Assembly: GCA_014621425.1 (NCBI GenBank)
Contig: JAANBB010000067.1
Span: 1 to 64,000, forward strand
Length of the DNA stretch: 64,000 nucleotides
From: Cylindrodendrum hubeiense
Taxonomy: Eukaryota; Ascomycota; Sordariomycetes; Hypocreales; Nectriaceae
Reading direction: 5' to 3'
The notes under the pieces are model-generated. The model was not told the DNA's origin. It ran no database searches and was given only the letters and a program-made list of their open reading frames with translations. Both the position numbers and the translations under genes were made by a program. Every line of letters starts with the position of its first letter. Within the stretch, counting starts at the first letter, position 1. Positions 34,317 to 46,078 of the stretch are shown one piece after another.

Positions 34317-35945
34317 ATGGCCAGCCATATGTGCGAAATAAAAACTGCGGATAGCAGGCGTTGGGCCGAAATCAAAGCGATCAAATCCTGGATGGCCGCC
34401 TGCCATTCCCATCACGACAAGTGCGGATGCAATACCCGCCGATCTGATACACTCCCGGAACGTCTCATTAAAATCAATGCTGAAAGTGGCAGAGCCCGCC
34501 TCGTGCGCGTGGGCTCACTGGAATGCGCGCCGGAGTTTGTGGCTCTGAGCTACTGTTGGGGGTTGACTGGAAACCTCAAAACACTGAAGGCCACATTGTC
34601 TCAGATGGAGGAGCGCATTCCCGTCGACACACTGCCCCTGACGGTCAGACAGACCTTCGAGATTGTCAAAGCTCTTGGATTCCGCTATATCTGGGTTGAT
34701 GCGCTGTGTATTATCCAAGATGATGAGATAGACTGGCAACGCGAGGCTGGGAAGATGGGTGCTGTGTACTCCAATGCGACTCTCGTCATCGCTGCCATGG
34801 CATCGAGAGGCACAGAGGAGGGTCTCTATTCTAGAACACACGACACCTCGCTGCCAGACGACACGTTCCACTCTGTGATGCGGGCTTGCAGAACGATGCC
34901 CCGTAAGCAGTGGGAGGATTTCATTCAGAAGGACTTACCACTGCTATGTCGGGGATGGGGCTTCCAAGAACGCCTGCTAGCTCGCCGCATTGTCCACTTC
35001 ACCCCCGCCGAGCTAGTTTGGGAGTGCAAGGGTGATATTTGGTGCCAGTGTGGAGAAATCCCCGGTTTCAGGGCTCCCGATGGGAAGATCAATAACATGA
35101 ATGCAGCGTTCTGGTTGAGTGTCGACCACCCGTCTCCTGATCGCGTTAGGCCGATGTGGCGAGAATGTGTCAAGACCTTTTCCCGCCGTTCGCTGACCAT
35201 ACCGGATGACAGAGGGTTTGCCATCACTGGAGTCGCCGAGTTGCTGCGTGGACCGGAATGCGCCGACCTGTACATATCTGGGCTCTGGAGAGATGCTTTA
35301 CCTTTCGACCTCCTCTGGCGCTGCGATCAATCGACAACACTTCAAAGGAAGAAGGAACGGAAGCCCTCGTGGTCATGGGTTTCAGTGGACTGTGGAATAA
35401 ACTGGCCGATAGCCAGAGACCCAGGAACTCTGACCATCTCTGCCGAGACCTACTTCGAAAGTGGCCTAGAAGGTGTCGAATGCAAGCAGGTCAATACATC
35501 GCAGACTGGCGGTGGATATCATCCGATGTCTGATGGTCAAATACACGTTACAGCGCGAATTGTTCATGTGAAAATAATTAAGCAAGTCAACCTAGACGAC
35601 GAGATGTCGCCCTTTCGAACTGACTGGAATGTGGAAGGATCCGGGGGGCGAAGGCTTCCATTTTACCCAGATATTCAACTTCCTGACGAGAACTTCGACT
35701 GTTGTGTAGGCAGCACGGGGGGCGATCCTCAGAAGATGAACCTCCAGTACTTGGAAATCGTTGCTCCGACTGCAGATTCAATGGGTTGGCAAGCGGGATT
35801 GATCATTCGAAAACTAGAAAAGACAGAAGCGAAGGAAGAGACGTATGAACGGATTGGAGTCGCTGCCGAAATGTCTCGCGTTGGTCACAAGTCTGAAGCA
35901 AGCTTCGTCACCCATGGTTCCGGTCGGAAAGTAATTTTAATTTGA
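34317..35945 (+). CDS. HET-domain protein
   Basis: Single-exon frame of 542 residues starting at the ATG at 34317. HET domain motifs are in order: FVALSYCWGLTG (about residues 80-90), LPLTVRQTFEIVKALGFRYI, WVDALCIIQDDEIDW, then MGAVYSNATLVIAAMASRGTEEGL and RGWGFQERLLARRIVHFT. HET domains mediate heterokaryon incompatibility-type cell death; the domain is distantly TIR-like. The C-terminal ~250 residues, with KPSWSWVSVDCGINWP, are typical of the family but have no assigned role. It is separated from other allorecognition-type genes only by a LaeA-like gene and from a secreted peptide gene by about 120 bp. No transmembrane segment or signal peptide is seen. Confidence 0.94.
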   Translation: MASHMCEIKTADSRRWAEIKAIKSWMAACHSHHDKCGCNTRRSDTLPERLIKINAESGRARLVRVGSLECAPEFVALSYCWGLTGNLKTLKATLSQMEERIPVDTLPLTVRQTFEIVKALGFRYIWVDALCIIQDDEIDWQREAGKMGAVYSNATLVIAAMASRGTEEGLYSRTHDTSLPDDTFHSVMRACRTMPRKQWEDFIQKDLPLLCRGWGFQERLLARRIVHFTPAELVWECKGDIWCQCGEIPGFRAPDGKINNMNAAFWLSVDHPSPDRVRPMWRECVKTFSRRSLTIPDDRGFAITGVAELLRGPECADLYISGLWRDALPFDLLWRCDQSTTLQRKKERKPSWSWVSVDCGINWPIARDPGTLTISAETYFESGLEGVECKQVNTSQTGGGYHPMSDGQIHVTARIVHVKIIKQVNLDDEMSPFRTDWNVEGSGGRRLPFYPDIQLPDENFDCCVGSTGGDPQKMNLQYLEIVAPTADSMGWQAGLIIRKLEKTEAKEETYERIGVAAEMSRVGHKSEASFVTHGSGRKVILI

Positions 35946-36069
35946 GTCAGCTTGTCACAGCTGCCAGGTCTCTTGAGGGTGTCGTGTGACTATGCCATCT
36001 TCGTGCCAACATGAGGGGGTATTGTTCCGTCTGCGCCTAAAAGCAAAATCTAAAAATGCATCCGTCCCG

Positions 36070-36367
36070 TTACAATGATGTTTGTGGTATTGGTCGACAC
36101 TGTGTGCGATCAGTTAGTCTCTTGTCCTAGTAGCAGGATTGATGCGGATAGCCATACCCGTCCTGCATTCCCAGGCATAGCACCCTCAGGAACGATGCAT
36201 TCGACACCGAGGTCTAAGCAGCACAGAATTGGCGGGTCGAGCGCGGGGTTGCAACGATCTCCTTCGGTTTTTCGGCAGCTAGTGTCGTATCTCTTGGTGA
36301 GAGGGTGGTCGGGAGCAGCTGCCACTATCGTGGCAGCGATGAGGAAGAGCGCTGCGAAGAACTTCAT
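36070..36367 (-). CDS. Small secreted six-cysteine peptide
   Basis: Exons 36367-36158 and 36099-36070, joined across a 58-nt intron (GTATGG donor, GACTAAC branch site, CAG acceptor), give 79 residues. The start MKFFAALFLIAATIVAAA is a clear signal peptide; LTKR just after it is a likely Kex2 site. The mature part has cysteines as C-x6-C-x9-CC-x6-C-x13-C, the C-C-CC-C-C order of cystine-knot peptides. The sixth cysteine is supplied only by the second exon; without splicing the protein would have five cysteines and a hydrophobic tail, which supports the intron. Many such secreted peptides of plant-associated fungi act at the host interface, but no homologue is recalled, so function is unknown. 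Confidence 0.75.
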
Positions 36368-38131
36368 GGTGCAAAACTTGACGGGTGCTTTGGACCGTGC
36401 AACAGGATCGAGGGTTTCTAAGGGCGAGGTGGTGACACTAGAATGTCCTCGTGAACAAGGCACCACCTGCCCTTTATGTGCTTACCCCTATCAAAAGGAC
36501 TGATACGGTATCACATCTTTGGTAAGACGTGGCTTGCGCGAGCTAGACCTTGGCGAAAACGCTATACCCCTGTCGTCATCGTGTGGGCTATGTCCTATCA
36601 GCCCCGCTTGACACAATCCTGCCAACAAGAAATGTCTCAGACGACCCCATCATCGGCGACAGGCTATTCTCTTGGCTTGTAAAGGATTCCATCATTTGCG
36701 GCCGTTTATCCAGCGGAATGGACGCCATTGCGGGCAGATATTGCGGGCAGATGGGACTCCTCTGGATGACTTGATGGGCCCATTCCTTTGCAAGAAGCTG
36801 CCTCTCCGGGACAGACTGATCTGATGTAAGCTGCCAAGTCTAGACCGATTTGTGTCAGTCTGGTGGCCAGCAATCCGCGCTTGTCAGCCACAATTTTAAT
36901 CATAAGCAGCCACCCCAATACGGGCCACACACCGAGAGAGACGCGGCCCACCCGCACCACCAAAGTGCATCCTGACCAATAGCGCGAGGATCGCAGGATC
37001 ACGACGTGAGCCTGGAGGAGCTTGGAGGAGTCGGGCGGATGATTGAGACCCATACGCGATCCTTCGCCAGGAACAATTTCGGAACATATATATACGGAGG
37101 AGCAGAGCCCCAGAACTGACCCGCCGCTTCTTGGCTATCAATATTACTTGGTTACCCGACCCTGCTATACACCATCGCCAGACGCAACCTCCATTCCTCA
37201 CCTTGGCATTTGTAATTTGCCAAAATACGCCAATCAGGTCCATTTTGTCAAGCAAGACAGTCCGACCGTCACGGAGAGGGTGGCCCGCTTCTGTGGGCGG
37301 CCAGAGTCAAGACGACGCAGAAGAGAGACAAGAAAGATATGATGCAATTTCCACACGTCGCAAAAAAGCAGCGCATCACATTTGTCGGTGAATTTTACAG
37401 CAGCTCAATTGATTCTCAGCGTGATTGAAAGCTCAATGCCACCGAAGTACGCAAAAAGTAAGCTGCGGTGGACAGCGGAAAAGAAGCCGGAATGCACAGT
37501 GCCCGTATCAGCACGGAAACGGAGTCTCCACCGCCGGCCGTTAGATGTCAGGCGTAGGAAGGCCGCCACAGTGCGTCACTGAGGCTTGCAGGTAGGGCAT
37601 AGCTCGCGCCCTGCGGGGATGAGATGCGATGCTAAATCTTGTGGAGTACAGCAGGGAGTAATGTGGAGAGGATGACAAAACCGGGTCCCCAGAATGCACC
37701 GTGCCCCGGAGGACGGGACGACGGACGGGATGAGGGCAAGGACAAGGCAATTCGGTCAAACAGAGACATGCATGCATCAGACTTACATCTCGAGAGGCTT
37801 TCTTAAATTAAGGTTAACCATGGTTGCACTCCATGATGAGGGTGCAGGGGCTCAAGCGTCTTCATGATGATCCCCCGGCCTTTTAGCTGAGAGACTGTCG
37901 CACTGAACGTCGCACCGCTCGGCGCATGGTGTTTCCGTCCGACGCTCAATCTCATTTGGCTTGTCAAGAAGACAAAACCGGTTCATTATTTCCAGCTTGT
38001 GCCAGAAAACCGGGCAGATGCTGAAGGTCAAAAACTGATGTTTGCCTGCAGCTTGCGACACAACGAGTAAGTAGTAACCTTTGCAAAGGCAAGGACCAGC
38101 CTAGTGGGAACGGTTACAACGCGCAAATATC

Positions 38132-38139
38132 CCACCAAT
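38132..38139 (+). promoter_or_regulatory. CCACCAAT element
   Basis: Matches CCNCCAAT, reported as a galacturonic-acid-responsive element in Aspergillus pectinase promoters. It lies about 425 bp before the exopolygalacturonase start. An 8-mer match alone is weak; the gene's function makes it worth noting. Confidence 0.4.
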
Positions 38140-38229
38140 AGCGCTCGTTACATCCAAGCAGATCACCAGACAGCTCCAACCTACTCTCAAGAACCGTCCC
38201 CAAGGACCGCTATTCGGCACTTAGAGAGC

Positions 38230-38259
38230 TTTTCCGGGGTCATTTGCATCCCCGGAAAA
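38230..38259. promoter_or_regulatory. Inverted repeat with two CreA-type sites
   Basis: Perfect 10-bp arms TTTTCCGGGG and CCCCGGAAAA separated by 10 nt. Each arm contains CCGGGG, which fits the CreA/Mig1 consensus SYGGRG, in divergent orientation. It lies about 300-330 bp upstream of the exopolygalacturonase ATG. Paired CreA sites are the usual arrangement for carbon catabolite repression. Confidence 0.6.
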
Positions 38260-38561
38260 CGAGCAAAGGCCACTAAACGGCGTAGCTTTGGATCCGTCGT
38301 GTTTACCCCGCAAAACCTCCGCACAGGTAGGTAATGCAGCATTGTTCCATCCAACAACACGAGTTGCACTCGGATGTTTTATACAGAATGTAGCTAGGAT
38401 CTGCCTTGGCACGGCCATTGTTAGAGCTCGTGTCCGTGTCGGTAAGAGCACGCCTGCGCGATTAATGACTATAAAGTGAACTGCCCCAACGAACATCGTA
38501 CGCTCCTTTGTTGCTTGTGATCTCGATTGCATAAAGTCTCCTTCCCCTTGACGTTTGAACT

Positions 38562-40361
38562 ATGCGCTTTTCTCAGATCTTGAGTCTCGTGGGCATTGCA
38601 GCCACTGCGGCTGTCCAGGCTATCAGTCTTCCTCCTGGCGTCCCTAGAGACGTACTCGAGTTTCGCAGCAAACACCCCTACATCCCTCCTAAGCACGCCC
38701 ACCGCAAGATCGTCACGATCCGCGCGTCAAAGAATGACCACGATGATGTTTCAGCCGACTTTGCAAGGGCTATCAAGAAGGCAAACAACGGCGGCACGCT
38801 GTACCTACCCAAGAAGAGAAAATTCGTCATTGGCAAGGCGCTTGACTTGACCGGCTTGCATGACATTCACCTCCATCTTGATGGCGAGATACGGGTTAGA
38901 AACCTCATAAAACCTCACTCCAGATAGAAGAGTCGCTGACCTTAGAGCAGTTTACCAACGATGTGAAGTACTGGCAAGAAAACGCATGGTATCATCCGTT
39001 CCAGAAGTCGATTATGTTCTGGAAATGGGGTGGTAGTGATATTAAGATTTACGGCAAGGGAGTCATTGAGGGACAAGGGTACGCACTCGTCATCTACTGT
39101 TCGCTTGTCAGCCCAACCTGACTTGAATCACAGACAACGCTGGTGGAATGAGTTCGAGAGCGGTACAGGGTCGTAAGTTTCCTTTCCTTTTCTCTGCGTC
39201 CGACACCAAGCGCAAAAGGTCTCACGACTATTTGATAGCATTCTCAACCCCGACAACAAGTACTACCGCCCCATCCTTTTCTACGCCGAGAACACCACCA
39301 ACCTGGACATTTCCGGCATTCATCTGAAAGACTCTCCCTGCTGGAACAACTTCATCGTGAGCTCCAAGAACGTCCGTTACACAGATGTCGTGGCCACCGC
39401 TCTCTCCAACAACGGCAGCGTTATTCCCAAAAACACCGACTTCATGAACACCATGAACACATCCGGCGTTCACATCGAACGCACCTGGGTTAACATTGAC
39501 GATGACTGCTTCTCGCCTAAACCCAACAGCTCTGACCTCTATGTCAACACCATGTACTGCAATGGTACCCACGGACAGGTAGGTGGCACTGCCAATATTA
39601 TCTCAATCTCAGCTTAACAGTGATAAGGCTAACCAGTGTTTATAGTCCATGGGCTCCCTTGGTCAGTACAAAGGCGAGGTCTCCAACGTATATGATGTCC
39701 ACATTGAGAACGTTTGGATGATGAATGGTGACGTGAGTTGGGCTAATCGAACCTTATTCTCATGAAACTGGGAGCTGATGTGTTCATTATCTAGTACTCG
39801 GGCGCTCGCATCAAGACATGGGCTGGTTCAGATATCGGTACCGGATTTGTCGACAACGTCACCTTCAAGTGCGCCCCTCCCCCCCCCCATCTCCAAGATA
39901 AGCCCAGCAGCTAACACTACCGTTGTAGGAACTTCTGGGTTGGTCGAATGGATTACGGCATTATCCTTGACTCATGCTACTTCAACAAATCCACCGAGGA
40001 GTGCAAGCAATATCCATCCGGCATGCAGATTAGCAACATTCGCTTTGAGAACTTCACCGGCTACACCTCAGGTGTCTACGGTAACGCCGTCGCCCGTCTC
40101 TCTTGCTCCACAAGCGAGAGTGCAGTCTGTGAAAACATCGTCATCAAAGACTTCAATATCAAAACTCCTTGCGGTGGGGACCCTGTTGTCATTTGCGACG
40201 GCATTGGCGGCGACATTGGCATCGACTGTGTCTCCTACGATAGTCCCGAGGCCAAGGCCGCGCTTGCCGCAAAGTGCAAAACCCCCATAGCAGAAATCGA
40301 TCTTGACCCCTGGGGCAGCGGACAAGTCGAGAAATTCCACGCGTACCACCCTCTGACGTGA
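38562..40361 (+). CDS. Exopolygalacturonase, GH28, secreted
   Basis: Hydrolyses alpha-1,4-galacturonan from the non-reducing end in the extracellular space. Seven exons (38562-38894, 38951-39078, 39134-39172, 39239-39578, 39646-39732, 39795-39868, 39929-40361) give 477 residues. The first intron has a GTTAGA donor; it is needed because the open frame otherwise stops at once, and splicing restores GEIRFTNDVKYWQ. A signal peptide covers MRFSQILSLVGIAATAAVQA. GH28 catalytic motifs: PKNTDFMN (NTD), WVNIDDDCFSPKP (DD), THGQSMGSLGQY (HG, formed across an intron) and GARIKTWAG (RIK). The sequence DSPCWNNFIV and the absence of the endo-type GHG context favour an exo enzyme. The promoter suggests glucose repression and galacturonate induction. 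All active-site residues are present. Confidence 0.95.
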
Positions 40362-40532
40362 GGGTAGCAGAATATCATAAAAAGCAGCGGAAAAATGGCA
40401 AATAATAAAGGCTAGAGGAAAAGGAATGGTGGTATCAGTTAAGATTGGGTTAAATGAGGCTAAATTATTGACGCTACTCTATTGTCAAATATCTATATGT
40501 AGCCATGAGCCTATCTAACCCATATGTATATC

Positions 40533-42270
40533 TCACTCTTCTTCCAACTCCGGTTTCTGGCCAATTACCACAAGTCTATAATTCCGATGATCAGCATTTG
40601 CAATCGACAACGGGGGGTATGCATCCATAAAATGCTGTAGTAGCACTCACACTTCCCAATAAGCATGAACCTTTCGGTTACGCATCTCGGCCCGTACTTC
40701 GGCAAGAAATACCACGATTTCCTCACGGCTCATCTTCAGCCCGAGCGCTAGCAAGATTGAGCTGATGATTTCCAGGTTCCCTTCAATATTTGCCAATGTC
40801 CAGAGCCCAATCTCTTTATACTTAGGATCCTTTGGCCATGTGTTGGTCGGCCATTTGAAAACGATGCGTTGGACGTTGACGAAGCCCTGAGCTTTGAGGC
40901 GGCCTTCGTGGTTCACTCCTTCATCGAAGCGACGTCCTAGGTTCGCAGCACCTTTCACGGTCAATTCGTCCCACTTGTTCAATGGAGAGTCGGGATCTAG
41001 GGTTCCGTCGTCGGATTTGGCAGGAAAAGTTGGGTCGATGACCTCAATCCAACCGCCAGGTTCCAGGGAGCTATTTAGGCGATCAGTTAGACCTGGTTAA
41101 GGAGACGTAGGGAGAAGTTATATCCATCTAAGGGACGTAGGGTTCAATGCTTCAAGTGTGTTGAAATGTGCGGCACTTACTCCCAGCACTGGCTCGTAAA
41201 TCTGTCCCAGTCGGCAAAACTGCCGGCCATAAGGCGGACAAAGATATAGTCAAACTTTTTAGTCCAAGTCCAGTCCTTCTCGACATCATCAACTTCGAAA
41301 GTACAGTTAGGAGGGACGCTGTACACGTGTGAGACACTCAACAGTCGAATGTGGGGGATAGATTAGCTGGGGTTGCTGCTTACAAGCTTGGCTGGATGGC
41401 AGCCATATCAACACCAATGACCTGTCATGAAATGGACTAATTAGTTACTGGCAAAACGCTGAAAGGATCAGCACCATACCTCCGCATGTGGATGTTCATC
41501 GGCTATAGATCCTGGTGTAAGCTTGAGGTCCAATAAGGGATAGGTTTCGGGATGTGCCTACCAAATTCGATCGCCCACGCTCCGGTACCAGTACCGACAT
41601 CCAGTACGCGCTTGGCCGTATCAGCGCATGGAGCGAAATGCTTTTTACCGCCAAACGTTAAGAGAAGATGGTGGTTCTGCAGGTCTATTCATGAAGTGTG
41701 AGCTTCGGTTCCAAGAGTTACGTAGAATAGAATAATGTTACCCAGTCTATCAGACTCATGCTACCAAGAGACAGTCAGCGAGTGCTTGCAATTGACTCAG
41801 AAAAATGGTATTACTTCATCGCTGGGCAGAAAGTATTCTGTGATATCCAGATTAGTCGGGGCTGTCGGCGACCAAGTGAGGGATGCAAAGCGTCACGACC
41901 TACTCTCCTCTCGGTGGTATCCTCGACCATCGCGTATGTGGTACTCGAGGATGCTGGAGCGCAAGGACGCGGTCGAGATCTCGTCGTCGGTCTTGAACGG
42001 CATGAAATGAACTCGTAAGCGCATTCATACTTGTATGATCAAGTCATGAGTACTCACAACACCAATGGCAGAATCATCATCGGCCCCTACATCAGCTTCC
42101 TACAGCCATGTTAATTAAGAGAGATTTACTGGCGCTACGGAGCGCGGGCCGTTCGGCAGTCCCACACACCAAAGGGGCCCCCTGATCGACAGCGGGTCGG
42201 CGGCTTGAGGGGAAGCAGCATTGGTTGGCGAGGCGGATTTGCTAGGCGAGCGGGGTGAAGTGGACGTCAT
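40533..42270 (-). CDS. Second LaeA-like SAM-dependent methyltransferase
   Basis: Exons clear from 41991: 41991-41904, 41847-41825, 41760-41742, 41684-41562, 41502-41480, 41421-41384, 41318-41181, 41070-40651 and 40575-40533. Upstream, 42099-42058 (EADVGADDDSAIG) and a start exon from 42270 (MTSTSPRSPSKS) are likely, but their junctions are unsure: the acceptor before 41991 would be AAG and no good donor closes the first exon. Motifs: STASLRSSILEYHIRDGRGY, HESDRLDLQNHH, SAM motif I VLDVGTGTGAWAIEFADEH, VIGVDMAAIQPSFVPPN, SLEPGGWIEVID, FKWPTNTWPKDPKYKEIG and C-terminal HAYWEVLVVIGQKPE. Exons of 38, 138 and 420 nt match the paralogue at 31521-32920 exactly. Regulatory role in secondary metabolism is a family-based guess. 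Confidence 0.88.
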
Positions 42271-44307
42271 CTTTTCCTCCTTGGCACTGTTGGTTGTCAA
42301 AAGGAAAAGCAACAAGAGAAGCCGAAATTGGAGATGAGGAACGTGTGGGGTGCTCGGCCTTTTGATAGGTAGCCCTAGACATATTTTCTGCTTCACATAA
42401 TTATCCGGATAGCCTGATTTGGGTGACGTGGCCCATGTTGTTCCGGGCGTGCAGGGTTATCTTCACCGTTGTATGGCAGAATATGGTTCTCGGTTGCATC
42501 AATGTGGCAGGGATCCAAAAGATCTTTCCCCTCAGTGACATGATCTGACTGTCTGCTAGGTTCTTCGTTTCAAGGGGGAAGTCGCCTGCACTCGCTACAT
42601 TGATAAGTGAGATTAGATACAAGTCAATATTCTATCCGCACGAAGATGCAGTAACTGGTATGAATTAAACCTCTCTGACATTTTATTCGTTCTAGTCTGC
42701 GACATGGCTTGTTGGATTACCTCGAATACTAAATTGAGGATTTTGGTAATAGCTGCTTTGATACCATGCAGGGTCCTGTGATATCGCATCATGCCCGAAA
42801 ACATACCACAAGCATCATGATAAGTAATAATCCTGGTGTAGGTATTACATAATAATATCTTAGCCCTGGGCAACTTTCATATTTCAACTGTTGCTATGTC
42901 TTATCACTCACGGCGGTTCCGTAGATTATAGTCAACACAAATATATCTTTCATTGAACCCTCCACCCCTTCCTGCCATCCTCATCTATGGCCCGCTAGAT
43001 ACAAAGCACATTACGACTGAGGTAAGCTACACTATTTTGAATATCAGAAAGCGGCCTCGTGGGAAGAATACAGTATACGTGATTCATACCAAAGAAACTA
43101 AATCAATGTGGGCCAGAGATGGCCGTAGGGGCGGAAGCAGTGAGGAGTACGGAAATGCTATTTCAGATGGATGGTGTTATCCCCAGTGACACGACACAGT
43201 TTTCATGGCGGCGACAGACTTCTATTGGTGCCTTGATTTCAGGGTTCAACAGAAAGTTCGCCAACACTAAATTATTATTATTATTATGTAAATGGCCCAG
43301 TTGGTTAATGCAACACAGGTATGTTACCTCACTGTCGCTTAATCCTTTACAGAAACGGGCGAACGAACGCATCTTGTAGCTCAACTTAATCACACACTCA
43401 CACACGGCATCTAAATGCGCATTGGGATGCGAATTACACCGCCTTGCGGTAGTATTGACGAACTATTAGCAGAGATCATTTAACCATATCCTTGATAAAC
43501 GGCAATTTCAAGGATCTGTGTGAAAATAAGTAACTTGCTTGCTGTGCCAGCAGCTGGACTGATATCCCTAAGCCGTAAGAAAACGTGTAAGAACTGAAAA
43601 GCCGAGTATCCACTAAGAGAGCGGAAAATTTCCTGTAATATCTTTCTATCGCCAGAGCCAAGCCCAACACACGAAAACTCTACACAATGTTAGTTCTGTC
43701 AAACACAATGTAGAGTGTGTGAAAGATAATTGACGCCCAGCGTCGTTGAATCAAGTTGCAACTAGGTCTTGCTTAAAATAGTACAAAAACACAGACAATC
43801 TAGATCTCTCGATTGATTTGTCTACGTAGCAATTGATGTTACATGGGCTGCAGATGGGATCGATCGCTGGGATTAGCGATCTCAACTTTAGGAGTCGTCG
43901 GAGTGGCAATGCGGCTCACCACTTTAAAGTGGACCAGTATTTATAATAATACCCTACTGGCTGTTGCCGTCGGCTTATTTATTGAACAGATTTGGTCATG
44001 AATCCTTGCCGGACATTGGAATCGGCAAACCCGACGGTTTGGGTCCCGGTAACGGACTTCCCGGCTTCTCCGGGAATACCGCTGCCATATTCCCCACCGC
44101 AAACCACGATCTGCAGCCATCCCACATTCCCCACGGGTCAGCCTACCATTCTCCGATGGTTTGGGGTTATCCGGGGTGGCTCTGGGGTATCGTACATAAA
44201 GATCCTGGGACCCAGCAGGTCGGTCCCTGGGATTGAGTTGATCATGTTTCTGATCTCCTATCTATTGACCACCTGAATCACTTGGGAGATATCAGGGAAT
44301 CTTCACA
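42271..44307. other. Long AT-rich intergenic region
   Basis: Divergent promoters of the LaeA-like gene and the MFS gene. Holds a short ATT microsatellite near 43270 and a palindrome at 44058 close to the MFS gene. Open frames are short and unconvincing. Confidence 0.45.
44058..44076. promoter_or_regulatory. Palindrome TTCCCGG-N5-CCGGGAA
   Basis: Perfect 7-bp arms around CTTCT, about 230-250 bp upstream of the MFS start codon. Inverted CGG-type half-sites are consistent with a Zn2Cys6 dimer; the factor is unknown. Confidence 0.45.
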
Positions 44308-46078
44308 ATGTCGAAAGAGAGCGCAGACAACTTGGGAACTGTGGAAGCAGAAAATGCCGAGAATACATCAGTGGTCGATGAGGCAGATGTGAAAGCAGTC
44401 TCCGACACCGTCCTATTATTTCCGCGACCGACACAGGACCCCAATGACCCGTTAGTAAGTTTCCTTGGCTTGAAGTCTTCTTCACCCATCTCTTCTTCAA
44501 TACTTGAGCTGATGTGAAGCCTCCAACGACAGAACTGGCCCCGGCACGAAAAGTTTGCAACCTACCTCACCGTCTGCTTCTTCACCATCCTGTCCACATT
44601 CAACAGCAGCAACTTCACAGTCGCGATTGGCCCTCTAGCTACGGAGTTCAATGTGTCAACAACTAAGGCCGGCTACCTTGTTTGCTTCAATGTTCTTCTC
44701 CTTGGAGTCGGCAACCCTTTCTGGGTAGCTTCTATGCGTGTTGTCGGAAAGCGTCCGGTTTATCTGGCCTCCCTCCTTCTCTTCATTGCCACCAATACCT
44801 GGAGTTACGAAGCCAACACCTACGGTAGTCTCCTTGCTTCTCGTATTCTATCCGGGTTTGCCTCCTCTGCGGCTGATGCCACGGTTCCTGCCCTGGTAGC
44901 CGACATGTTCTTTATTCACGAGAGGGGACATTGCATGATGATATTTCACCTGGCACTGAGCTGCGGCTTCTTTCTAGGCCCACTTATCTGTGCGTACATC
45001 ACTCAAGAGGCGGGGTGGAGATGGACCTGTGGCTTTCTTGCCATTGCAGGTGCCTTCACTGGATTAGTAGGATTCTTTTCAATCCATGAGTCGAATTACA
45101 ATCGCGAAAAGGCAGATACAGAGCTACCGGCCTCATCATATGGTCCGAAGAAAAGCTTCGCCGCCAACTTGAGCATAACGGGGGGGTATGATAGAGAGGC
45201 TTCTTTCTGGAAGACCATGCGGATCATTCTGTCTTTGACTGCTTATCCCGCTATTCCCTGGACAGGCTTCACCATTGGCGCGTTCGTTGGATGGTGAGTT
45301 ATGCAGCCCCCTCTCTGATTCAAGACCCGAGGCTAATTCTAGCGCTTTTCTCATAGGAATATCGTTGTGCAACTCACTGCCTCTCGTACCTTTACTGCTG
45401 CACCCTATGGGTGGGAAATTGGAAGTCTCGGACTCCTCTCTATCTCTGGCCTAATTGGTGCCCTATTGGCCTTCTTTGCGGGAGGTAAACTAACAGACAT
45501 CATTGCAAACCGCATGACAAAGGCAAATAATGGCATCCGACTACCTGAGTTTCGACTGCCCGCTCTCATTCTCCCTGCCTTCGTCGGCCCAGTTGGAATT
45601 CTTATCTTTGGACTGTGTGTGGCCTACAAGACGCATTGGATCGGCCCGGCGGTTGGGTATGCGATGCAGGGTTTTGGCTTGACTGCCGTGGCGAACGTGC
45701 TCATCACTTATGCTGTTGATGGATACCAACCGGTAAGATTGCGTGCTTCTTTTCTGAGCGATTGCTAATCTATCATTTGCCTAGTTCGCTGGTGAATGCC
45801 TCGTCATTATTTTTGTCATTCGGAATGCAATCGCCACGATTTTGGCGCTGTACACGTCGGACTGGCAATTGGCTACGGGTGTAAAGAACGTAAGTTTGAA
45901 AACAACATGAATATTATGAAGTTCCATCTAATCCCAGTACCGTCAGGCTTTCGGAGAGATGGTTGGTATCCAGTACTTTCTGCTGTTGTTTGCATTTCCG
46001 ATGTACTTTTATGGTAAGCGCATTAGGTTTTGGACAAGTACATTTGGCCCGATGAAAGGTCGAACAGTAGAGCGATAG
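44308..46078 (+). CDS. MFS transporter, drug:H+ antiporter-like
   Basis: Five exons (44308-44454, 44533-45293, 45357-45732, 45785-45889, 45938-46078) give 509 residues; introns 48-78 nt, all in phase. The hydrophilic N-terminus ends in DPNDPLNWPRHEKF, the usual lead into helix 1 of fungal DHA1-type carriers. Hydrophobic segments follow as expected for 12 helices (YLTVCFFTILSTFNSSNF, GYLVCFNVLLLGVGNPFW, RPVYLASLLLFIATNTW, AGWRWTCGFLAIAGAFTGL, and a second half from TASRTFTAAPYGW). VGKRPVY lies in the loop 2-3 position of the family motif, though its GxxxDxxGRR form is not strict. Plasma-membrane export of a small molecule is likely, substrate unknown. No biosynthetic genes adjoin it. Confidence 0.9.

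Larger units (their letters stand above)
36368..38561. other. Intergenic region with exopolygalacturonase promoter
   Basis: Promoter of two divergent secreted-protein genes. No coding region is convincing. The right 450 bp carry a CCAAT-type element at 38132 and a long inverted repeat at 38230. Confidence 0.5.

Noticed and set aside
36896..37777. Several 78-119 residue open frames in the intergenic region
   Set aside because: Arg/Pro-rich chance frames in GC-rich DNA without signal peptide, domain or splice logic.
42088..42150. A 30-nt intron GTAAATC...TGTAG joining the first two exons of the second LaeA-like gene
   Set aside because: Phase would fit, but 30 nt is too short for a fungal intron; junction left open.
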